A stretch of 64,000 bases of DNA from Microbacterium sp. SA39 (GCF_000967865.1 NZ_JXRU01000031.1:142252-206251); one strand, 5' to 3'. Positions 31,124-45,102 are shown, counted from the first letter of the stretch. Translations and numbers: made by a program. Notes: generated by a model from the letters alone, not told the origin.

Positions 31124-32388
31124 GCCTGCGTGACCAGCACGGTCCCTACTTCGGCGACTTCGGCGGGCGCTACATGCCCGAGTCGCTGATCGCCGCGATC
31201 GACGAGCTGACGGTGGCGTACGAGGCGGCTGTGGCGGATCCGGAGTTCCGCGCCGAGCTCGCCCACTTGCTGAGCACCTACGCCGGGCGCCCCTCTGCGA
31301 TCACCGAGGTGAAGCGGTTCGCCGAGCACGCCGGGGGAGCCCGGGTGTTCCTCAAGCGCGAGGACCTGAACCACACCGGCTCGCACAAGATCAACAACGT
31401 CCTCGGTCAGGCCTTGCTCACCAAGCGGCTGGGCAAGACCCGTGTCATCGCCGAGACCGGCGCCGGTCAGCACGGTGTGGCCACAGCGACCGCCGCCGCT
31501 CTGTTCGGTCTGGAATGCACGATCTACATGGGCGAGGTCGACACCGAGCGTCAGGCGCTCAACGTCGCCCGCATGCGCCTGCTCGGCGCCGAGGTCGTGG
31601 CCGTGACGTCCGGGTCGCGCACGCTCAAGGACGCGATCAACGACGCCTACCGCGACTGGGTGGCATCCGTCGAGACGACCAACTACATCTTCGGCACCGC
31701 CGCGGGGCCCCACCCGTTCCCCGCCATGGTGCGCGACTTCCAGAAGATCATCGGCGAAGAGGCCCGCGCCCAGCTGCTGGACGAGGTCGGCAGCCTTCCC
31801 GACGCCGTGTTCGCCTGCGTCGGCGGCGGCTCGAACGCGATCGGCATGTTCGACGCGTTCCTCGACGACGAAGGCGTGAAGCTGTACGGCGTCGAGGCGG
31901 CGGGCGACGGCGTCGACACCGCCCGCCATGCGGCGTCCATCGAGCGCGGTCGCCCCGGCGTGTTGCACGGCTCACGCACCTACGTGCTGCAGGACGAAGA
32001 CGGTCAGACCGTCGAATCGCACTCGATATCCGCCGGACTCGATTACCCGGGTGTCGGACCCGAGCACTCCTGGCTCTCCGACATCGGGCGGGCCGAATAC
32101 ATCCCGGCCACCGACGACGAGGCCATGCAGGCGCTCCGTCTGCTGAGCCGCACCGAGGGCATCATTCCGGCGATCGAGTCGGCGCACGCCCTTGCCGGTG
32201 CGTTGCGTGTCGGTCGCGATCTCGGGCCGGATGCCATCATCGCCATCTGCCTCTCCGGCCGCGGCGACAAGGACATGGACACCGCCGCGCGATACTTCGA
32301 GCTGTACGACCGCGAGGCTCTGGAACACGACGTCGCCGACGAGAGTCCCACGGAGGAGCTCGTCTCGAAGGGGGAGCCGCAGCTGTGA
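31120..32388 (+). CDS. trpB: Tryptophan synthase beta chain
   Basis: PLP enzyme condensing indole and serine to tryptophan. The 422-residue chain begins [21 protein letters not shown]; the PLP lysine is in [14 protein letters not shown] and the phosphate loop is [11 protein letters not shown] chose GTG 31120 because it overlaps the trpC stop as GTGA and has GGAG nine bases upstream. An in-frame GTG at 31087 with a closer GGAGG is possible and would add 11 residues. It overlaps trpA by 4 bp. Confidence 0.93.
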   Translation: MSLRDQHGPYFGDFGGRYMPESLIAAIDELTVAYEAAVADPEFRAELAHLLSTYAGRPSAITEVKRFAEHAGGARVFLKREDLNHTGSHKINNVLGQALLTKRLGKTRVIAETGAGQHGVATATAAALFGLECTIYMGEVDTERQALNVARMRLLGAEVVAVTSGSRTLKDAINDAYRDWVASVETTNYIFGTAAGPHPFPAMVRDFQKIIGEEARAQLLDEVGSLPDAVFACVGGGSNAIGMFDAFLDDEGVKLYGVEAAGDGVDTARHAASIERGRPGVLHGSRTYVLQDEDGQTVESHSISAGLDYPGVGPEHSWLSDIGRAEYIPATDDEAMQALRLLSRTEGIIPAIESAHALAGALRVGRDLGPDAIIAICLSGRGDKDMDTAARYFELYDREALEHDVADESPTEELVSKGEPQL

Positions 32389-33188
32389 GCCGTGTGGAAG
32401 ACGCGATCGCCCGCGCGCACGACGCCGGACGCAGCGCGTTCGTCGGATACCTGCCCATCGGTTTCCCCGACCTCGAGACGAGCATCCAGGCTGCCATCGC
32501 CCTCGCCGAGAACGGCGTCGACATCATCGAGCTCGGTCCGCCGTACAGCGATCCGGTGATGGACGGCGCCGTCATCCAGGAGGCGACGACCGCCGCTCTG
32601 TCCGCCGGCTTCAAGACGGCCGACCTGTTCACGGCCGTGCGCACGATCACCGCCGCGACCGACGTCCCCGTGCTGGTCATGACGTACTGGAACCCGGTGA
32701 TGCAGTACGGCGTGGACCGTTATGCCGACGACCTGCTCGCCGCCGGCGGCGCCGGTCTCATCACGCCGGACATCACTCCCGACGTGGCCGGCGAGTGGAT
32801 CGCGGCGAGCGAGCGCACCGGCCTCGACCGGGTGTTCCTCGCGGCCCCGACGTCGACGGACGAGCGTCTCGCTCTCGTCGTGAAGTCCTCGACCGGCTTC
32901 GTCTACACGGTGTCGACCATGGGCATCACGGGGGAGCGCACCGAGCTCGATCGCGCAGCTCGTACTCTCGTCGCCCGCCTCCGCGAGCACGGCGCCGTGC
33001 GCGCCTGCGTCGGAATCGGCATCTCCACCGCCGACCAGATCGCCGGTGTCTCGGAGTACGCCGACGGCGCCATCGTCGGTACCGCCCTCGTCCGCGCGCT
33101 GCGCGACGGCGGCATCCCGGCACTCGTCGAAGTCACCCGAAACCTGGCCTCCGGCACCTCGTCGGCACGCCCCGATCACGAGAACTAG
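32385..33188 (+). CDS. trpA: Tryptophan synthase alpha chain
   Basis: Cleaves indole-3-glycerol phosphate to indole, which is channelled to TrpB. The 267-residue barrel has [16 protein letters not shown], and the catalytic Glu and Asp in [17 protein letters not shown] (M replaces the usual A). The phosphate loop is [13 protein letters not shown] overlaps trpB by 4 bp. trpD, trpE, trpF and trpG are not in the window. Confidence 0.97.
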   Translation: MSRVEDAIARAHDAGRSAFVGYLPIGFPDLETSIQAAIALAENGVDIIELGPPYSDPVMDGAVIQEATTAALSAGFKTADLFTAVRTITAATDVPVLVMTYWNPVMQYGVDRYADDLLAAGGAGLITPDITPDVAGEWIAASERTGLDRVFLAAPTSTDERLALVVKSSTGFVYTVSTMGITGERTELDRAARTLVARLREHGAVRACVGIGISTADQIAGVSEYADGAIVGTALVRALRDGGIPALVEVTRNLASGTSSARPDHEN

Positions 33189-33191
33189 AAT
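33186..33191 (+). promoter_or_regulatory. Leaderless -10 of lgt
   Basis: TAGAAT overlaps the trpA stop and lies seven bases before ATG 33199, with no Shine-Dalgarno sequence between. lgt may be transcribed separately from trp. Confidence 0.45.
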
Positions 33192-33198
33192 CGCACTC

Positions 33199-34224
33199 AT
33201 GCCTCTCGCGCTTCACAGCACCATCAACGGCGTGCTCACCAGCATCCCGAGCCCTCCCGTGTCGTACATCGACCTGGGGCCCGTCCGGATCCACTTCTAC
33301 GCGCTGTGCATCATCGCCGGCATCATCGTCGCCGCGTTGCTCACGAACCACCGTCTGACCAAGCGCGGTGCGGAGCCGTGGGTCGTGATCGACATCTCGA
33401 TCCTCGCCGTGCCGCTCGCGATCATCGGTGCGCGAATCTTCCACGTGCTGACCCACCCGAACTTCTACTTCGGCGAGGGCAAGAACACCTGGAACCCGTT
33501 CGAACCCGGCTCGGTCTGGGCGATCTGGGAGGGCGGCATCGCCATCTTCGGTGCGCTCATCGGCGGTGCTGTCGGCGCGTACCTCGGATGCCGCTGGACG
33601 GGCATCCGCTTCTGGACGTTCGCCGACGCGCTCGCGCCCGGCCTCCTGCTGGCGCAGGCCATGGGCCGCTTCGGCAACTGGTTCAACAAGGAGCTGTACG
33701 GCCTCCCCACCGACCTGCCCTGGGGGCTGGAGATCCCGTCCGACAACTCTGCCTTCCCGCCCGGGCTGCCCGAGGGCACGCTGTTCCACCCCACGTTCCT
33801 CTACGAGGTTCTCTGGAACGGCCTCGGCGTGATCGTGCTGCTGTGGCTCGGCCGCAAGCTCTTCTTCCAGTGGGGTCGCCTGTTCGCGATCTACCTCATC
33901 TGGTACAGCGCAGGGCGCGTCGTCTGGGAGTCGATCCGCATCGATCCGAGCGAGATCATCCTCGGACTCCGCAGCAACGTCTGGGCCGCCATCATCGGCA
34001 TCGTGGTCGGCATCGCGATCCTCATCGTGCAGACGCGCCGCCACCCCGGGCTCGAGCCCTCGCCCTATCAGCCGGGCCGCGGCCGGAGCGACGAAGGCGC
34101 TGATGTAGAATCGCAGGACAATCCCCCCGATTTCGTGGACGTGAGTGAGCCTCCGGCCGAAGAAGTCACCGCAGGAGCCAGCGCCACAAGCATCGCTCCC
34201 GCGGACGCGGAAGGCACCCGGTAG
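33199..34224 (+). CDS. lgt: Prolipoprotein diacylglyceryl transferase
   Basis: Inner-membrane enzyme that adds diacylglycerol to the lipobox Cys of prolipoproteins. The 341-residue protein has about seven membrane segments, HFYALCIIAGIIVA with the conserved His region, GGIAIFGALIGG, and the Lgt signature GRFGNWFNKELYG near residues 156-168. The hydrophilic tail after residue 275 (PGLEPSPYQPGRG...) is acidic and species-variable. The trpA-lgt-gltB order is typical of the family. Confidence 0.97.
   Translation: MPLALHSTINGVLTSIPSPPVSYIDLGPVRIHFYALCIIAGIIVAALLTNHRLTKRGAEPWVVIDISILAVPLAIIGARIFHVLTHPNFYFGEGKNTWNPFEPGSVWAIWEGGIAIFGALIGGAVGAYLGCRWTGIRFWTFADALAPGLLLAQAMGRFGNWFNKELYGLPTDLPWGLEIPSDNSAFPPGLPEGTLFHPTFLYEVLWNGLGVIVLLWLGRKLFFQWGRLFAIYLIWYSAGRVVWESIRIDPSEIILGLRSNVWAAIIGIVVGIAILIVQTRRHPGLEPSPYQPGRGRSDEGADVESQDNPPDFVDVSEPPAEEVTAGASATSIAPADAEGTR
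34106..34111 (+). promoter_or_regulatory. Candidate -10 of gltBD
   Basis: TAGAAT inside the lgt tail would give gltB a leader of nearly 190 nt. The gap after lgt also holds a short inverted repeat (34264-34281, ATGAC and GTCAT arms) that could bind a regulator. Both are weak. Confidence 0.3.
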
Positions 34225-34306
34225 CCTCCCGTCCGCGAGGACCCACCGCATTCACCCGGCCAATGACGTCCCCGGGTCATCTCTGAAGATCTGAGGACGG
34301 TACCGC

Positions 34307-38879
<4,573 letters not shown>

Positions 38880-38887
<8 letters not shown>

Positions 38888-40346
38888 TCCCAAAGGCTTT
38901 CTGAAGGTGACCGAGCGGGAGCTTCCCGCACGACGTCCGGTGCCGGTGCGCATCATGGACTGGAAAGAGGTCTACGAGCGCGGCGACAAGGCCGTGCTGC
39001 AGCGCCAGGCCGGGCGCTGCATGGACTGCGGCGTGCCGTTCTGCCACTCCGGCTGCCCGCTGGGCAACCTCATCCCGGAGTGGAACGACCTGACCTGGCG
39101 CGGAGAGGGGCGCGCGGCGATCGAGCGCCTGCACGCGACCAACAACTTCCCGGAGTTCACCGGTCGCCTCTGCCCCGCGCCCTGCGAGAGCTCGTGCGTG
39201 CTCGGCATCAACCAGCCGGCCGTCACGATCAAGCAGATCGAGGTCTCGATCATCGACGAGGCCTTCGCCAAGGGGTGGGTCGAGCCCGAGCCGCCCGAGC
39301 GCCTCACCGGTAAGACGGTCGCGGTCGTCGGCTCCGGACCCGCAGGCCTCGCCGCTGCGCAGCAGCTCACCCGCGCCGGTCACACGGTCGCGGTGTTCGA
39401 GCGCGACGACCGCATCGGCGGACTGCTCCGCTACGGCATCCCGGACTTCAAGATGGAGAAGGGGCAGCTGGAGACACGTCTCCGCCAGATGCAGGAGGAG
39501 GGCACCCGCTTCCGCGCGGGCGTCGAGATCGGCCGGGACATCTCCTGGGCCGACCTGCGCGCGCGCTACGACGCGGTGGTCATCGCCACCGGCGCCACGG
39601 TGCCGCGCGACCTGGCGATCCCCGGACGCGACCTCGACGGCGTGCACTTCGCCATGGAGTACCTCGTCGAGTCGAACCACGCCGTCGCCGGCGACAAGGT
39701 CACCAATCAGATCACCGCAGAGGGCAAGCACGTCATCGTCATCGGCGGCGGTGACACCGGGGCCGACTGCATCGGCACCGCGCACCGCCAGGGCGCGCTG
39801 AGCGTGACCAACCTCGCGATCGGCAAGCAGCCCGCCTCCGAGCGTCCCGACCACCAGCCGTGGCCGATGATGCCGACCCTGTTCGAGATGGCGTCCGCGC
39901 ACGAGGAAGGCGGAGAGCGGATGTTCCTCGCCTCCACCGTCGAGTTCCTGTCGAACGATGTCGGAGAGGTGCGCGCGCTCCGCGTCGCCGAGACCGAGTA
40001 CATCGACGGACGACGGGTGCCCAAGAGCGGCACCGAGCGCGAGATCCCCGCCGACCTCGTGCTCATCGCGATGGGCTTCACCGGACCGGAGCAGGAGGGC
40101 TACACCGAGGAGACCCTCCCGCAGGTGACCGACCGCGGAGCGTTCCGTCGCGAAACCACCTACGAGTCGACGGTGCCCGGTGTGTTCGTCGCCGGCGACG
40201 CCGGTCGCGGACAGTCGCTCATCGTCTGGGCCATCGCGGAGGGACGCGCCGCCGCGGCCAACGTGGACCGGTTCCTGATGGGGACCACCGTGCTGCCCGA
40301 GCCCGTGCGCCCGCATGATGTCGCGATCGGACTCCAGCCCGCGTAG
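38880..40346 (+). CDS. gltD: Glutamate synthase small subunit
   Basis: FAD/Fe-S reductase that passes NADPH electrons to GltB. The 488-residue protein has N-terminal Cys clusters ([18 protein letters not shown] and [13 protein letters not shown]), an FAD loop [15 protein letters not shown] near residues 148-162, an NADPH loop [13 protein letters not shown] near 285, and [19 protein letters not shown] at the end. The GTG start lies inside the end of gltB, so the subunits are translationally coupled. Confidence 0.98.
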
Positions 40347-40349
40347 GCT
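40344..40349 (+). promoter_or_regulatory. Candidate -10 of pyk
   Basis: TAGGCT contains the gltD stop codon and precedes pyk by 53 bp, giving a leader of about 47 nt with CTGGAG near its end. Confidence 0.45.
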
Positions 40350-40402
40350 GAGCGGCGGCACTCGCCTGATTTACCTTCCCCCACTTCACTCTGGAGAATC
40401 TG

Positions 40403-41854
40403 TTGAGACGCGCGAAAATCGTCGCCACCCTGGGCCCCGCCACTTCCACGTATGAGACCGTGCGCGCACTGATCGATGCGGGAGTGGACGTCGCCCGACT
40501 GAACCTCAGCCACGGTGACTACTCCGTGCACGAGAACAACTACGCCAACGTGCGCCGGGCTGCCGACGACGCCGGTCGCGCCGTCGCCATCCTCGTCGAC
40601 CTGCAGGGCCCGAAGATCCGTCTCGGCAAGTTCGAGAACGGTCCGTACGAGCTCGCCAAGGGCGACATCTTCAAGATCACCACCGAAGACATCATCGGCA
40701 ACAAGGAGATCTGCGGCACGACGTTCAAGGGCCTGCCCCAAGACGTCAACCCCGGCGACTTCCTCCTCATCGATGACGGCAAGGTCCGCGTCGAGGTCAT
40801 CGAGACCGACGGCGTCGTCGTCACCACCAAGGTCATCGTGGCCGGCGCCGTGTCCAACAACAAGGGCATCAACCTTCCCGGTGTCGCCGTCAACGTCCCC
40901 GCTCTGAGCGAGAAGGATGAGGACGACCTCCGCTGGGGTCTCCGCATCGGTGCCGACCTGATCGCGCTGTCGTTCGTGCGCAACGCGTCCGACGTCACCC
41001 GCGTGCACGAGATCATGGCCGAGGAAGGCGTCAGGGTCCCCGTCATCGCCAAGGTCGAGAAGCCCCAGGCCGTCGACGCGCTCGAAGAGATCATCGACGC
41101 CTTCGACTCGATCATGGTCGCCCGCGGCGACCTCGGTGTCGAGCTCCCGCTCGAGGCCGTGCCGATCGTGCAGAAGCGTGCCGTCGAGATCGCCCGCCGC
41201 ATGGCCAAGCCGGTCATCGTCGCGACGCAGATGCTCGAGTCGATGATCAACAGCCCCGTCCCGACGCGTGCCGAGACGTCCGACGTCGCGAACGCGGTGC
41301 TCGACGGCGCCGATGCGGTCATGCTCTCTGGCGAGACCAGCGTGGGCGACTACCCGGTCGTGGTCGTCGAGACGATGGCGCGCATCATCGAGTCGACCGA
41401 GGAGCACGGCCTGGAGCGCATCGCGAAGCTCACCACCAAGCCGCGCACCCAGGGTGGCGCGATCACCCTCGCCGCCCTCGAGGTCGCCGAGTTCGTCGAC
41501 GCGAAGTTCCTCTGCGTGTTCACGCAATCGGGTGACTCCGCACGTCGTCTCTCGCGTCTGCGCTCACGCATCCCGATGCTGGCGTTCACGCCGGAGCCCG
41601 ACATCCGCCGCCGTATGGCTCTGACGTGGGGCATCCAGTCGACCCTCGTCGACATGGTGCGGCACACCGACCTCATGTACCTGCAGGTCGATGACTATCT
41701 GCTGAGCAACGGTCTCGCCGCGGAAGGGGACAAGGTCGTCGTGATCTCGGGCTCCCCTCCTGGAATCGTCGGCTCGACCAATGACATCCGCGTGCACAAG
41801 GTGGGCGACGCCGTGAACGGCGCCGCGCCGATCTACAAGGAAGCCACCGTCTGA
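40403..41854 (+). CDS. pyk: Pyruvate kinase
   Basis: Last glycolytic step, phosphoenolpyruvate plus ADP to pyruvate plus ATP. The 483-residue protein has RAKIVATLGPATS at residues 3-15, LVDLQGPKIRLGKF, the catalytic Lys/Glu region VIAKVEKPQAVD and MVARGDLGVELP, and the K+/Mg motif DAVMLSGETSVGDYP. The start is a rare TTG at 40403, supported by GGAG upstream and by homology beginning at residue 2; no ATG or GTG alternative exists nearby. A hairpin follows the stop. Confidence 0.96.
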   Translation: MRRAKIVATLGPATSTYETVRALIDAGVDVARLNLSHGDYSVHENNYANVRRAADDAGRAVAILVDLQGPKIRLGKFENGPYELAKGDIFKITTEDIIGNKEICGTTFKGLPQDVNPGDFLLIDDGKVRVEVIETDGVVVTTKVIVAGAVSNNKGINLPGVAVNVPALSEKDEDDLRWGLRIGADLIALSFVRNASDVTRVHEIMAEEGVRVPVIAKVEKPQAVDALEEIIDAFDSIMVARGDLGVELPLEAVPIVQKRAVEIARRMAKPVIVATQMLESMINSPVPTRAETSDVANAVLDGADAVMLSGETSVGDYPVVVVETMARIIESTEEHGLERIAKLTTKPRTQGGAITLAALEVAEFVDAKFLCVFTQSGDSARRLSRLRSRIPMLAFTPEPDIRRRMALTWGIQSTLVDMVRHTDLMYLQVDDYLLSNGLAAEGDKVVVISGSPPGIVGSTNDIRVHKVGDAVNGAAPIYKEATV

Positions 41855-41871
41855 TCCGGTGACAGACAGCT

Positions 41872-41901
41872 GAGAGGGGCGGGACTTCGGTCCCGCCTCT
41901 C
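41872..41901 (+). terminator. Terminator hairpin after pyk
   Basis: A GC-rich stem (GGCGGGAC with GTCCCGCC) capped by a TTCG tetraloop is extended by GAGA/TCTC with a two-base bulge. No long T tract follows, which is usual in high-GC actinobacteria. Confidence 0.8.
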
Positions 41902-41990
41902 CTGCTGTTCCCGGGAATGCCGCGTTCCTCAGGAAAGTGACCGGCCCGTCGGCACGAGTCAACCCGCTGCCGCCTGTGGGAGGCGTCGAG

Positions 41991-41996
41991 TAGGTT
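41991..41996 (+). promoter_or_regulatory. Leaderless -10 of alpha/beta hydrolase
   Basis: TAGGTT, six bases, then ATG 42003 with no ribosome site. The upstream 90 bp contain only the pyk terminator. Confidence 0.55.
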
Positions 41997-42002
41997 CGCC
42001 GT

Positions 42003-42821
42003 ATGAGTTCAGAGCGCCGCCGTATCGACATCTCCGGACTCGCCTTCGGCCTGATCGAGAGCCCGCGCCCGCCGGGGTCCACCCGTCCGCTGATGGTGCT
42101 GGTGCACGGGATCGGCATGTCGCATCGCTACCTGTCCCGGCTGCACGCCGTGCTGGCCGAGTCCACCCGCGTGGTCTCGATCGACCTCCCCGGGTTCGCC
42201 GGCCTTCCGAAGCCTCCGGCCGATGCTGAGGTCGACGTGATGAGCTTGGGCCGGGCACTCGCCGACGCCGTCGCCACCCTCGGTGAGAGTCGCGCGGTCC
42301 TCATCGGGCACTCGATGGGAGCGCAATGGGTGGTCGAAGCGGCCCTGCATCGACCGGATGCCGTTTCGGCGGTCGTGATGATCGGCCCCGTCGCCGATGA
42401 GCGGCACCGTTCCCTGCCCGCGCAGGCGAGTGGGCTGGCGATGGACACGTTCGGTGAAAGCCCGTCGATCAACACCGTCGTCTTCACCGACTACCTTCGC
42501 TGCGGCGTTCCGTGGTACCTCCGCCAGGTGCGCCACATGCTCGCGTATCCGACGGAGAAGCGGGTCCGGGGCCTGACGGTTCCCGTCCTCGTGATGCGCG
42601 GCGGCAGAGACCCGATCGCGGGGCGGGACTGGTGCCGCCGTCTCCGGGACTCGGCGCGAGTGTCACGGCTGGTCGAGATTCCTCACCACCATCATGTCGT
42701 CCAGCAGTCGGCGCCGCGCGCCGTGGCGAACAGCATCCTGTTCCATACGAAGGGCGCCTGGCCGGATGCCGCGCAGATGCACGCCAGGACCGAGGCGGAG
42801 GGCGCATCATCAATCCGTTGA
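42003..42821 (+). CDS. Alpha/beta hydrolase
   Basis: A 272-residue alpha/beta hydrolase. Visible features: oxyanion strand LMVLVHGIGMSHRY near residue 31, nucleophile elbow GHSMGAQ with Ser near residue 102, acid in RGGRDPI near 201, and His within PHHHHVVQQ near 228. The substrate is unknown; esterase, lipase or C-C hydrolase are all possible. The next gene encodes a second protein of the same superfamily and overlaps it by 4 bp (TTGA). Confidence 0.88.
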   Translation: MSSERRRIDISGLAFGLIESPRPPGSTRPLMVLVHGIGMSHRYLSRLHAVLAESTRVVSIDLPGFAGLPKPPADAEVDVMSLGRALADAVATLGESRAVLIGHSMGAQWVVEAALHRPDAVSAVVMIGPVADERHRSLPAQASGLAMDTFGESPSINTVVFTDYLRCGVPWYLRQVRHMLAYPTEKRVRGLTVPVLVMRGGRDPIAGRDWCRRLRDSARVSRLVEIPHHHHVVQQSAPRAVANSILFHTKGAWPDAAQMHARTEAEGASSIR

Positions 42822-43471
42822 AGGCCGCGGCCTGGTGGCTCGCCGACTACGCGTATGCCGGGTACTGGCAGGTCCGAGCGACGGTCGATCGCGCCGACGC
42901 GCGTTCTTTCACGTCGGGCGAGGCAGCGCACATCGTGGTGCTCCCCGGGGTGTACGAGACCTGGAGGTTCATGCAGCCGCTGATCACGGCCCTGCATGAG
43001 CGGGGCCACCCCGTTCACGTGGTCGACGCACTACGCAGGAACCAGGGTCCGGTGGCGGAGATGGCGGAGAGCGTGACCGACTTCCTCGAGAAGCACGATC
43101 TGCACGATGTGATCCTCGTCGCGCACAGCAAGGGCGGCCTGGCCGGCAAGCTCGCCATGACAGGACGAGCGGCGGGACGGGTGCGATCGATGCTCGCCGT
43201 CGCGACGCCGTTCGGCGGATCACGGTACGCGCGATTGTTCCCGGTGGGGACGCTCCGAGCGTTCGCACCGGAGGACCCTTCCATCGTCAGCCTCGCCCGG
43301 CAACTCACCGTCAACGCACGGATCGTCTCGATCTACGCCCAATTCGATCCGCACATCCCCGAGGGCAGCGAGCTGGCAGGCGCGAAGAACGTGCTGCTCG
43401 ACACCGGGGGACACTTCCGCATCCTGGCGCATCCGCGGGTGCTGGCGGAACTGGCGGTGCTGGCGGAGTAG
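42818..43471 (+). CDS. Alpha/beta hydrolase, lipase-like
   Basis: A 217-residue protein with a lipase-like alpha/beta hydrolase fold: VVLPGVYETWRFMQPL, nucleophile elbow AHSKGGLAGK with Ser near residue 106, acid in QFDPHIPEGS, and His in DTGGHFRILAHP. The start is uncertain. TTG 42818 forms a TTGA overlap with the upstream stop, but a GGAGGG 15 bases upstream would better suit an ATC at 42806 or 42809; there is no ATG or GTG nearby. It probably works with the preceding hydrolase; substrate unknown. Confidence 0.8.
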   Translation: MKAAAWWLADYAYAGYWQVRATVDRADARSFTSGEAAHIVVLPGVYETWRFMQPLITALHERGHPVHVVDALRRNQGPVAEMAESVTDFLEKHDLHDVILVAHSKGGLAGKLAMTGRAAGRVRSMLAVATPFGGSRYARLFPVGTLRAFAPEDPSIVSLARQLTVNARIVSIYAQFDPHIPEGSELAGAKNVLLDTGGHFRILAHPRVLAELAVLAE

Positions 43472-43489
43472 CCGCGCAGACGCGGCTAC
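43468..43489. terminator. Bidirectional hairpin shared by two convergent stops
   Basis: Perfect 9-bp arms GTAGCCGCG and CGCGGCTAC with a CAGA loop. The left arm contains the TAG of the plus-strand hydrolase (43469-43471). The right arm contains, on the minus strand, the TAG of the facing gene (43486-43488). Confidence 0.75.
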
Positions 43490-43698
43490 GACTTCAGCTT
43501 GCGCAGAGCCGAGCCGCGGTGAGCCGCCTTGTCGCCGGACTTCTCCGACTCCACTATGAACGACGGCTCATCGTCGGATGCCGTGAACTTCTGATCCGCG
43601 AAGGTGAAGTCGCGCGTCTTGCGCTCGACGGCGCGTCCGCGGGTGCGTCCCTGCGACGTGTTCCAACTGACCCGATCGCCCACTGAGATGTCTGCCAT
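43486..43698 (-). CDS. DUF2945 / HVA1-type Tudor-like protein
   Basis: A 70-residue basic protein of the DUF2945 family (hypervirulence-associated Tudor-like domain): ISVGDRVSWNTSQGRTRGRAVERKTRDF at the N terminus is the hallmark. Biochemical role unknown in bacteria. ATG 43698 lies six bases downstream of a -10-like hexamer and has no Shine-Dalgarno sequence, so it is probably leaderless. It converges on the hydrolase gene and shares a terminator hairpin with it. Confidence 0.88.
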   Translation of the reverse strand: MADISVGDRVSWNTSQGRTRGRAVERKTRDFTFADQKFTASDDEPSFIVESEKSGDKAAHRGSALRKLKS

Positions 43699-43704
43699 GC
43701 GCCG

Positions 43705-43710
43705 AGGCTA
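43705..43710 (-). promoter_or_regulatory. Leaderless -10 of DUF2945 gene
   Basis: On the minus strand, TAGCCT is followed by six bases and ATG 43698. Confidence 0.55.
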
Positions 43711-43750
43711 GATACCTCCTCGACGGGGTGACAGGGGGTTGACTGAGGTG

Positions 43751-43833
43751 TGCCGGCGGTGGGACTCGAACCCACACGCCCTTTCGGACAAAGCATTTTG
43801 AGTGCTCCGCGTCTGCCATTCCGCCACGCCGGC
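43751..43833 (-). tRNA. tRNA-Leu (CAA)
   Basis: An 83-nt class II tRNA on the minus strand. The acceptor stem pairs GCCGGCG with CGCCGGC and the discriminator is A. The anticodon stem GAGCA/TGCTT holds the loop CTCAAAA, giving anticodon CAA for leucine codon UUG. A long variable arm (around GTCCGAAAGGGC) and the T loop GGTTCGAGTCC are present. The 3' CCA is not encoded, as usual in actinobacteria. It reads divergently from the response regulator gene. Confidence 0.95.
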
Positions 43834-43912
43834 TCGTGTGTCGCGCCTTCGACTTTAGCGCAGGAGATCCGGACCGAGCGCCGGGCCGCCGCCGGTCACG
43901 GGGCTGCTCCAC

Positions 43913-43918
43913 TAGGAT
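43913..43918 (+). promoter_or_regulatory. Leaderless -10 of ANTAR response regulator
   Basis: TAGGAT, six bases, GTG 43925, no ribosome site. Confidence 0.55.
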
Positions 43919-43924
43919 GGTTCT

Positions 43925-44545
43925 GTGACAGAGCACGAAGAACAGCCTGAGCAGCCCACGGCATCCGCTCCGCGACGCGTCGTCGTCGCCGAAGACGAAT
44001 CGCTGATCCGTCTCGACATCGTCGAGATCCTCCGCGACAACGGCTTCGATGTCGTCGGTGAGGCCGGTGATGGCGAGACCGCTGTCGCTCTCGCGACCGA
44101 GCTGCGCCCCGACCTCGTCATCATGGACGTCAAGATGCCGCAGCTCGACGGCATCAGCGCCGCCGAGAAGCTGCACAAGGGCAACATCGCCCCGGTCGTG
44201 CTGCTGACCGCTTTCAGCCAGAAGGAGCTCGTGGAGCGGGCGAGCGAAGCCGGCGCTCTCGCGTACGTCGTCAAGCCGTTCACCCCGAACGACCTGCTTC
44301 CTGCCATCGAGATCGCCCTCGCGCGTCACGAGCAGATCATCACGCTCGAGGCCGAAGTGGCCGACATGGTCGAGCGCTTCGAGACCCGCAAGCTCGTCGA
44401 CCGCGCCAAGGGCCTGCTCAACGAGAAGATGGGGCTCAGCGAGCCCGAGGCCTTCCGCTGGATCCAGAAGGCGTCTATGGATCGTCGCCTGACGATGCAG
44501 GACGTCGCCAAGGCGATCATCGAGCAGCTCGCGCCCAAGAAGTAA
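43925..44545 (+). CDS. ANTAR-domain response regulator, PdtaR-like
   Basis: Two-component response regulator that acts on RNA. The 206-residue protein has a receiver domain (VVVAEDESLIRLDIVEIL, phosphoacceptor Asp68 in LVIMDVKMP, conserved Thr in LLTAF and Lys in YVVKPF), a coiled-coil linker (LEAEVADMVERFETRKLV), and a C-terminal ANTAR domain (DRAKGLLNEKMGLSEPEAFRWIQ) that binds paired-hairpin RNA terminators. It matches PdtaR of mycobacteria, also located near pyk and polA. The sensor kinase PdtaS is not in the window. GTG start, probably leaderless. Confidence 0.95.
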   Translation: MTEHEEQPEQPTASAPRRVVVAEDESLIRLDIVEILRDNGFDVVGEAGDGETAVALATELRPDLVIMDVKMPQLDGISAAEKLHKGNIAPVVLLTAFSQKELVERASEAGALAYVVKPFTPNDLLPAIEIALARHEQIITLEAEVADMVERFETRKLVDRAKGLLNEKMGLSEPEAFRWIQKASMDRRLTMQDVAKAIIEQLAPKK

Positions 44546-44547
44546 GG

Positions 44548-45099
44548 GTGTTTCGGCTCGACGCCGAGCACATCCTGCGGCCGGTACGCCTCGGCGACGG
44601 TGCAGCCTTGGCGCGTGCCTATCTCGCGAACCGTGAGCATCTCGCTCCGTGGGAGCCGACCCGCACGGTAGCCTTCTTCACGGAAGCGTCGCAGGAGCAT
44701 CACGCGCAGCAGTGCGTCTCGGATGCCGCGTCGGGGCGCAGCATCCGCTTCGTCATCGAATCCGTCGACGGTGAGATCCGCGGACGGATGAACCTCAACA
44801 ACATCGTTCGCGGGGCGTTCTGGAGCGCTGATCTCGGGTACTGGGTGGACGCCTCGCTGCAGGGGCGGGGGATCGCCACCCGGGCGGTCGGCCACATCGC
44901 TCGCCACGCGCGGACAGAGCTCCGGCTGCATCGGCTGCAGGCGGCCACGCTCGTGCACAACCTCGGTTCGCAACGCGTGCTCGCCTCGAACGGCTTCGAA
45001 CAGATCGGCTTCGCGCCGCGGTACCTGCAGATCGCAGGGGAGTGGCAGGATCACCTGCTGTTCCAGAAGCTGCTGGAGGACGACGGCGATCGGCGCTAG
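44548..45099 (+). CDS. GNAT N-acetyltransferase, RimJ/RimL type
   Basis: A 183-residue acetyltransferase of the RimJ/RimL group, which acetylates N-terminal amines of ribosomal or other proteins. N-terminal LRPVRLGDGAALARAYLANREHLAPWEPTR and the acetyl-CoA loop DASLQGRGIATRAVGHIARHA (about residues 107-127) are typical, as is LRLHRLQAATLVHNLGSQRVLASNGFEQIGF near the C terminus. GTG begins 2 bp after the response regulator stop, so they are probably co-transcribed. Confidence 0.9.
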   Translation: MFRLDAEHILRPVRLGDGAALARAYLANREHLAPWEPTRTVAFFTEASQEHHAQQCVSDAASGRSIRFVIESVDGEIRGRMNLNNIVRGAFWSADLGYWVDASLQGRGIATRAVGHIARHARTELRLHRLQAATLVHNLGSQRVLASNGFEQIGFAPRYLQIAGEWQDHLLFQKLLEDDGDRR

Positions 45100-45102
45100 C
45101 GT
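45097..45102 (+). promoter_or_regulatory. Candidate -10 of GAF-ANTAR pair
   Basis: TAGCGT overlaps the preceding stop. It gives a leader of about 15 nt containing GGGAGG before GTG 45124. Confidence 0.45.
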
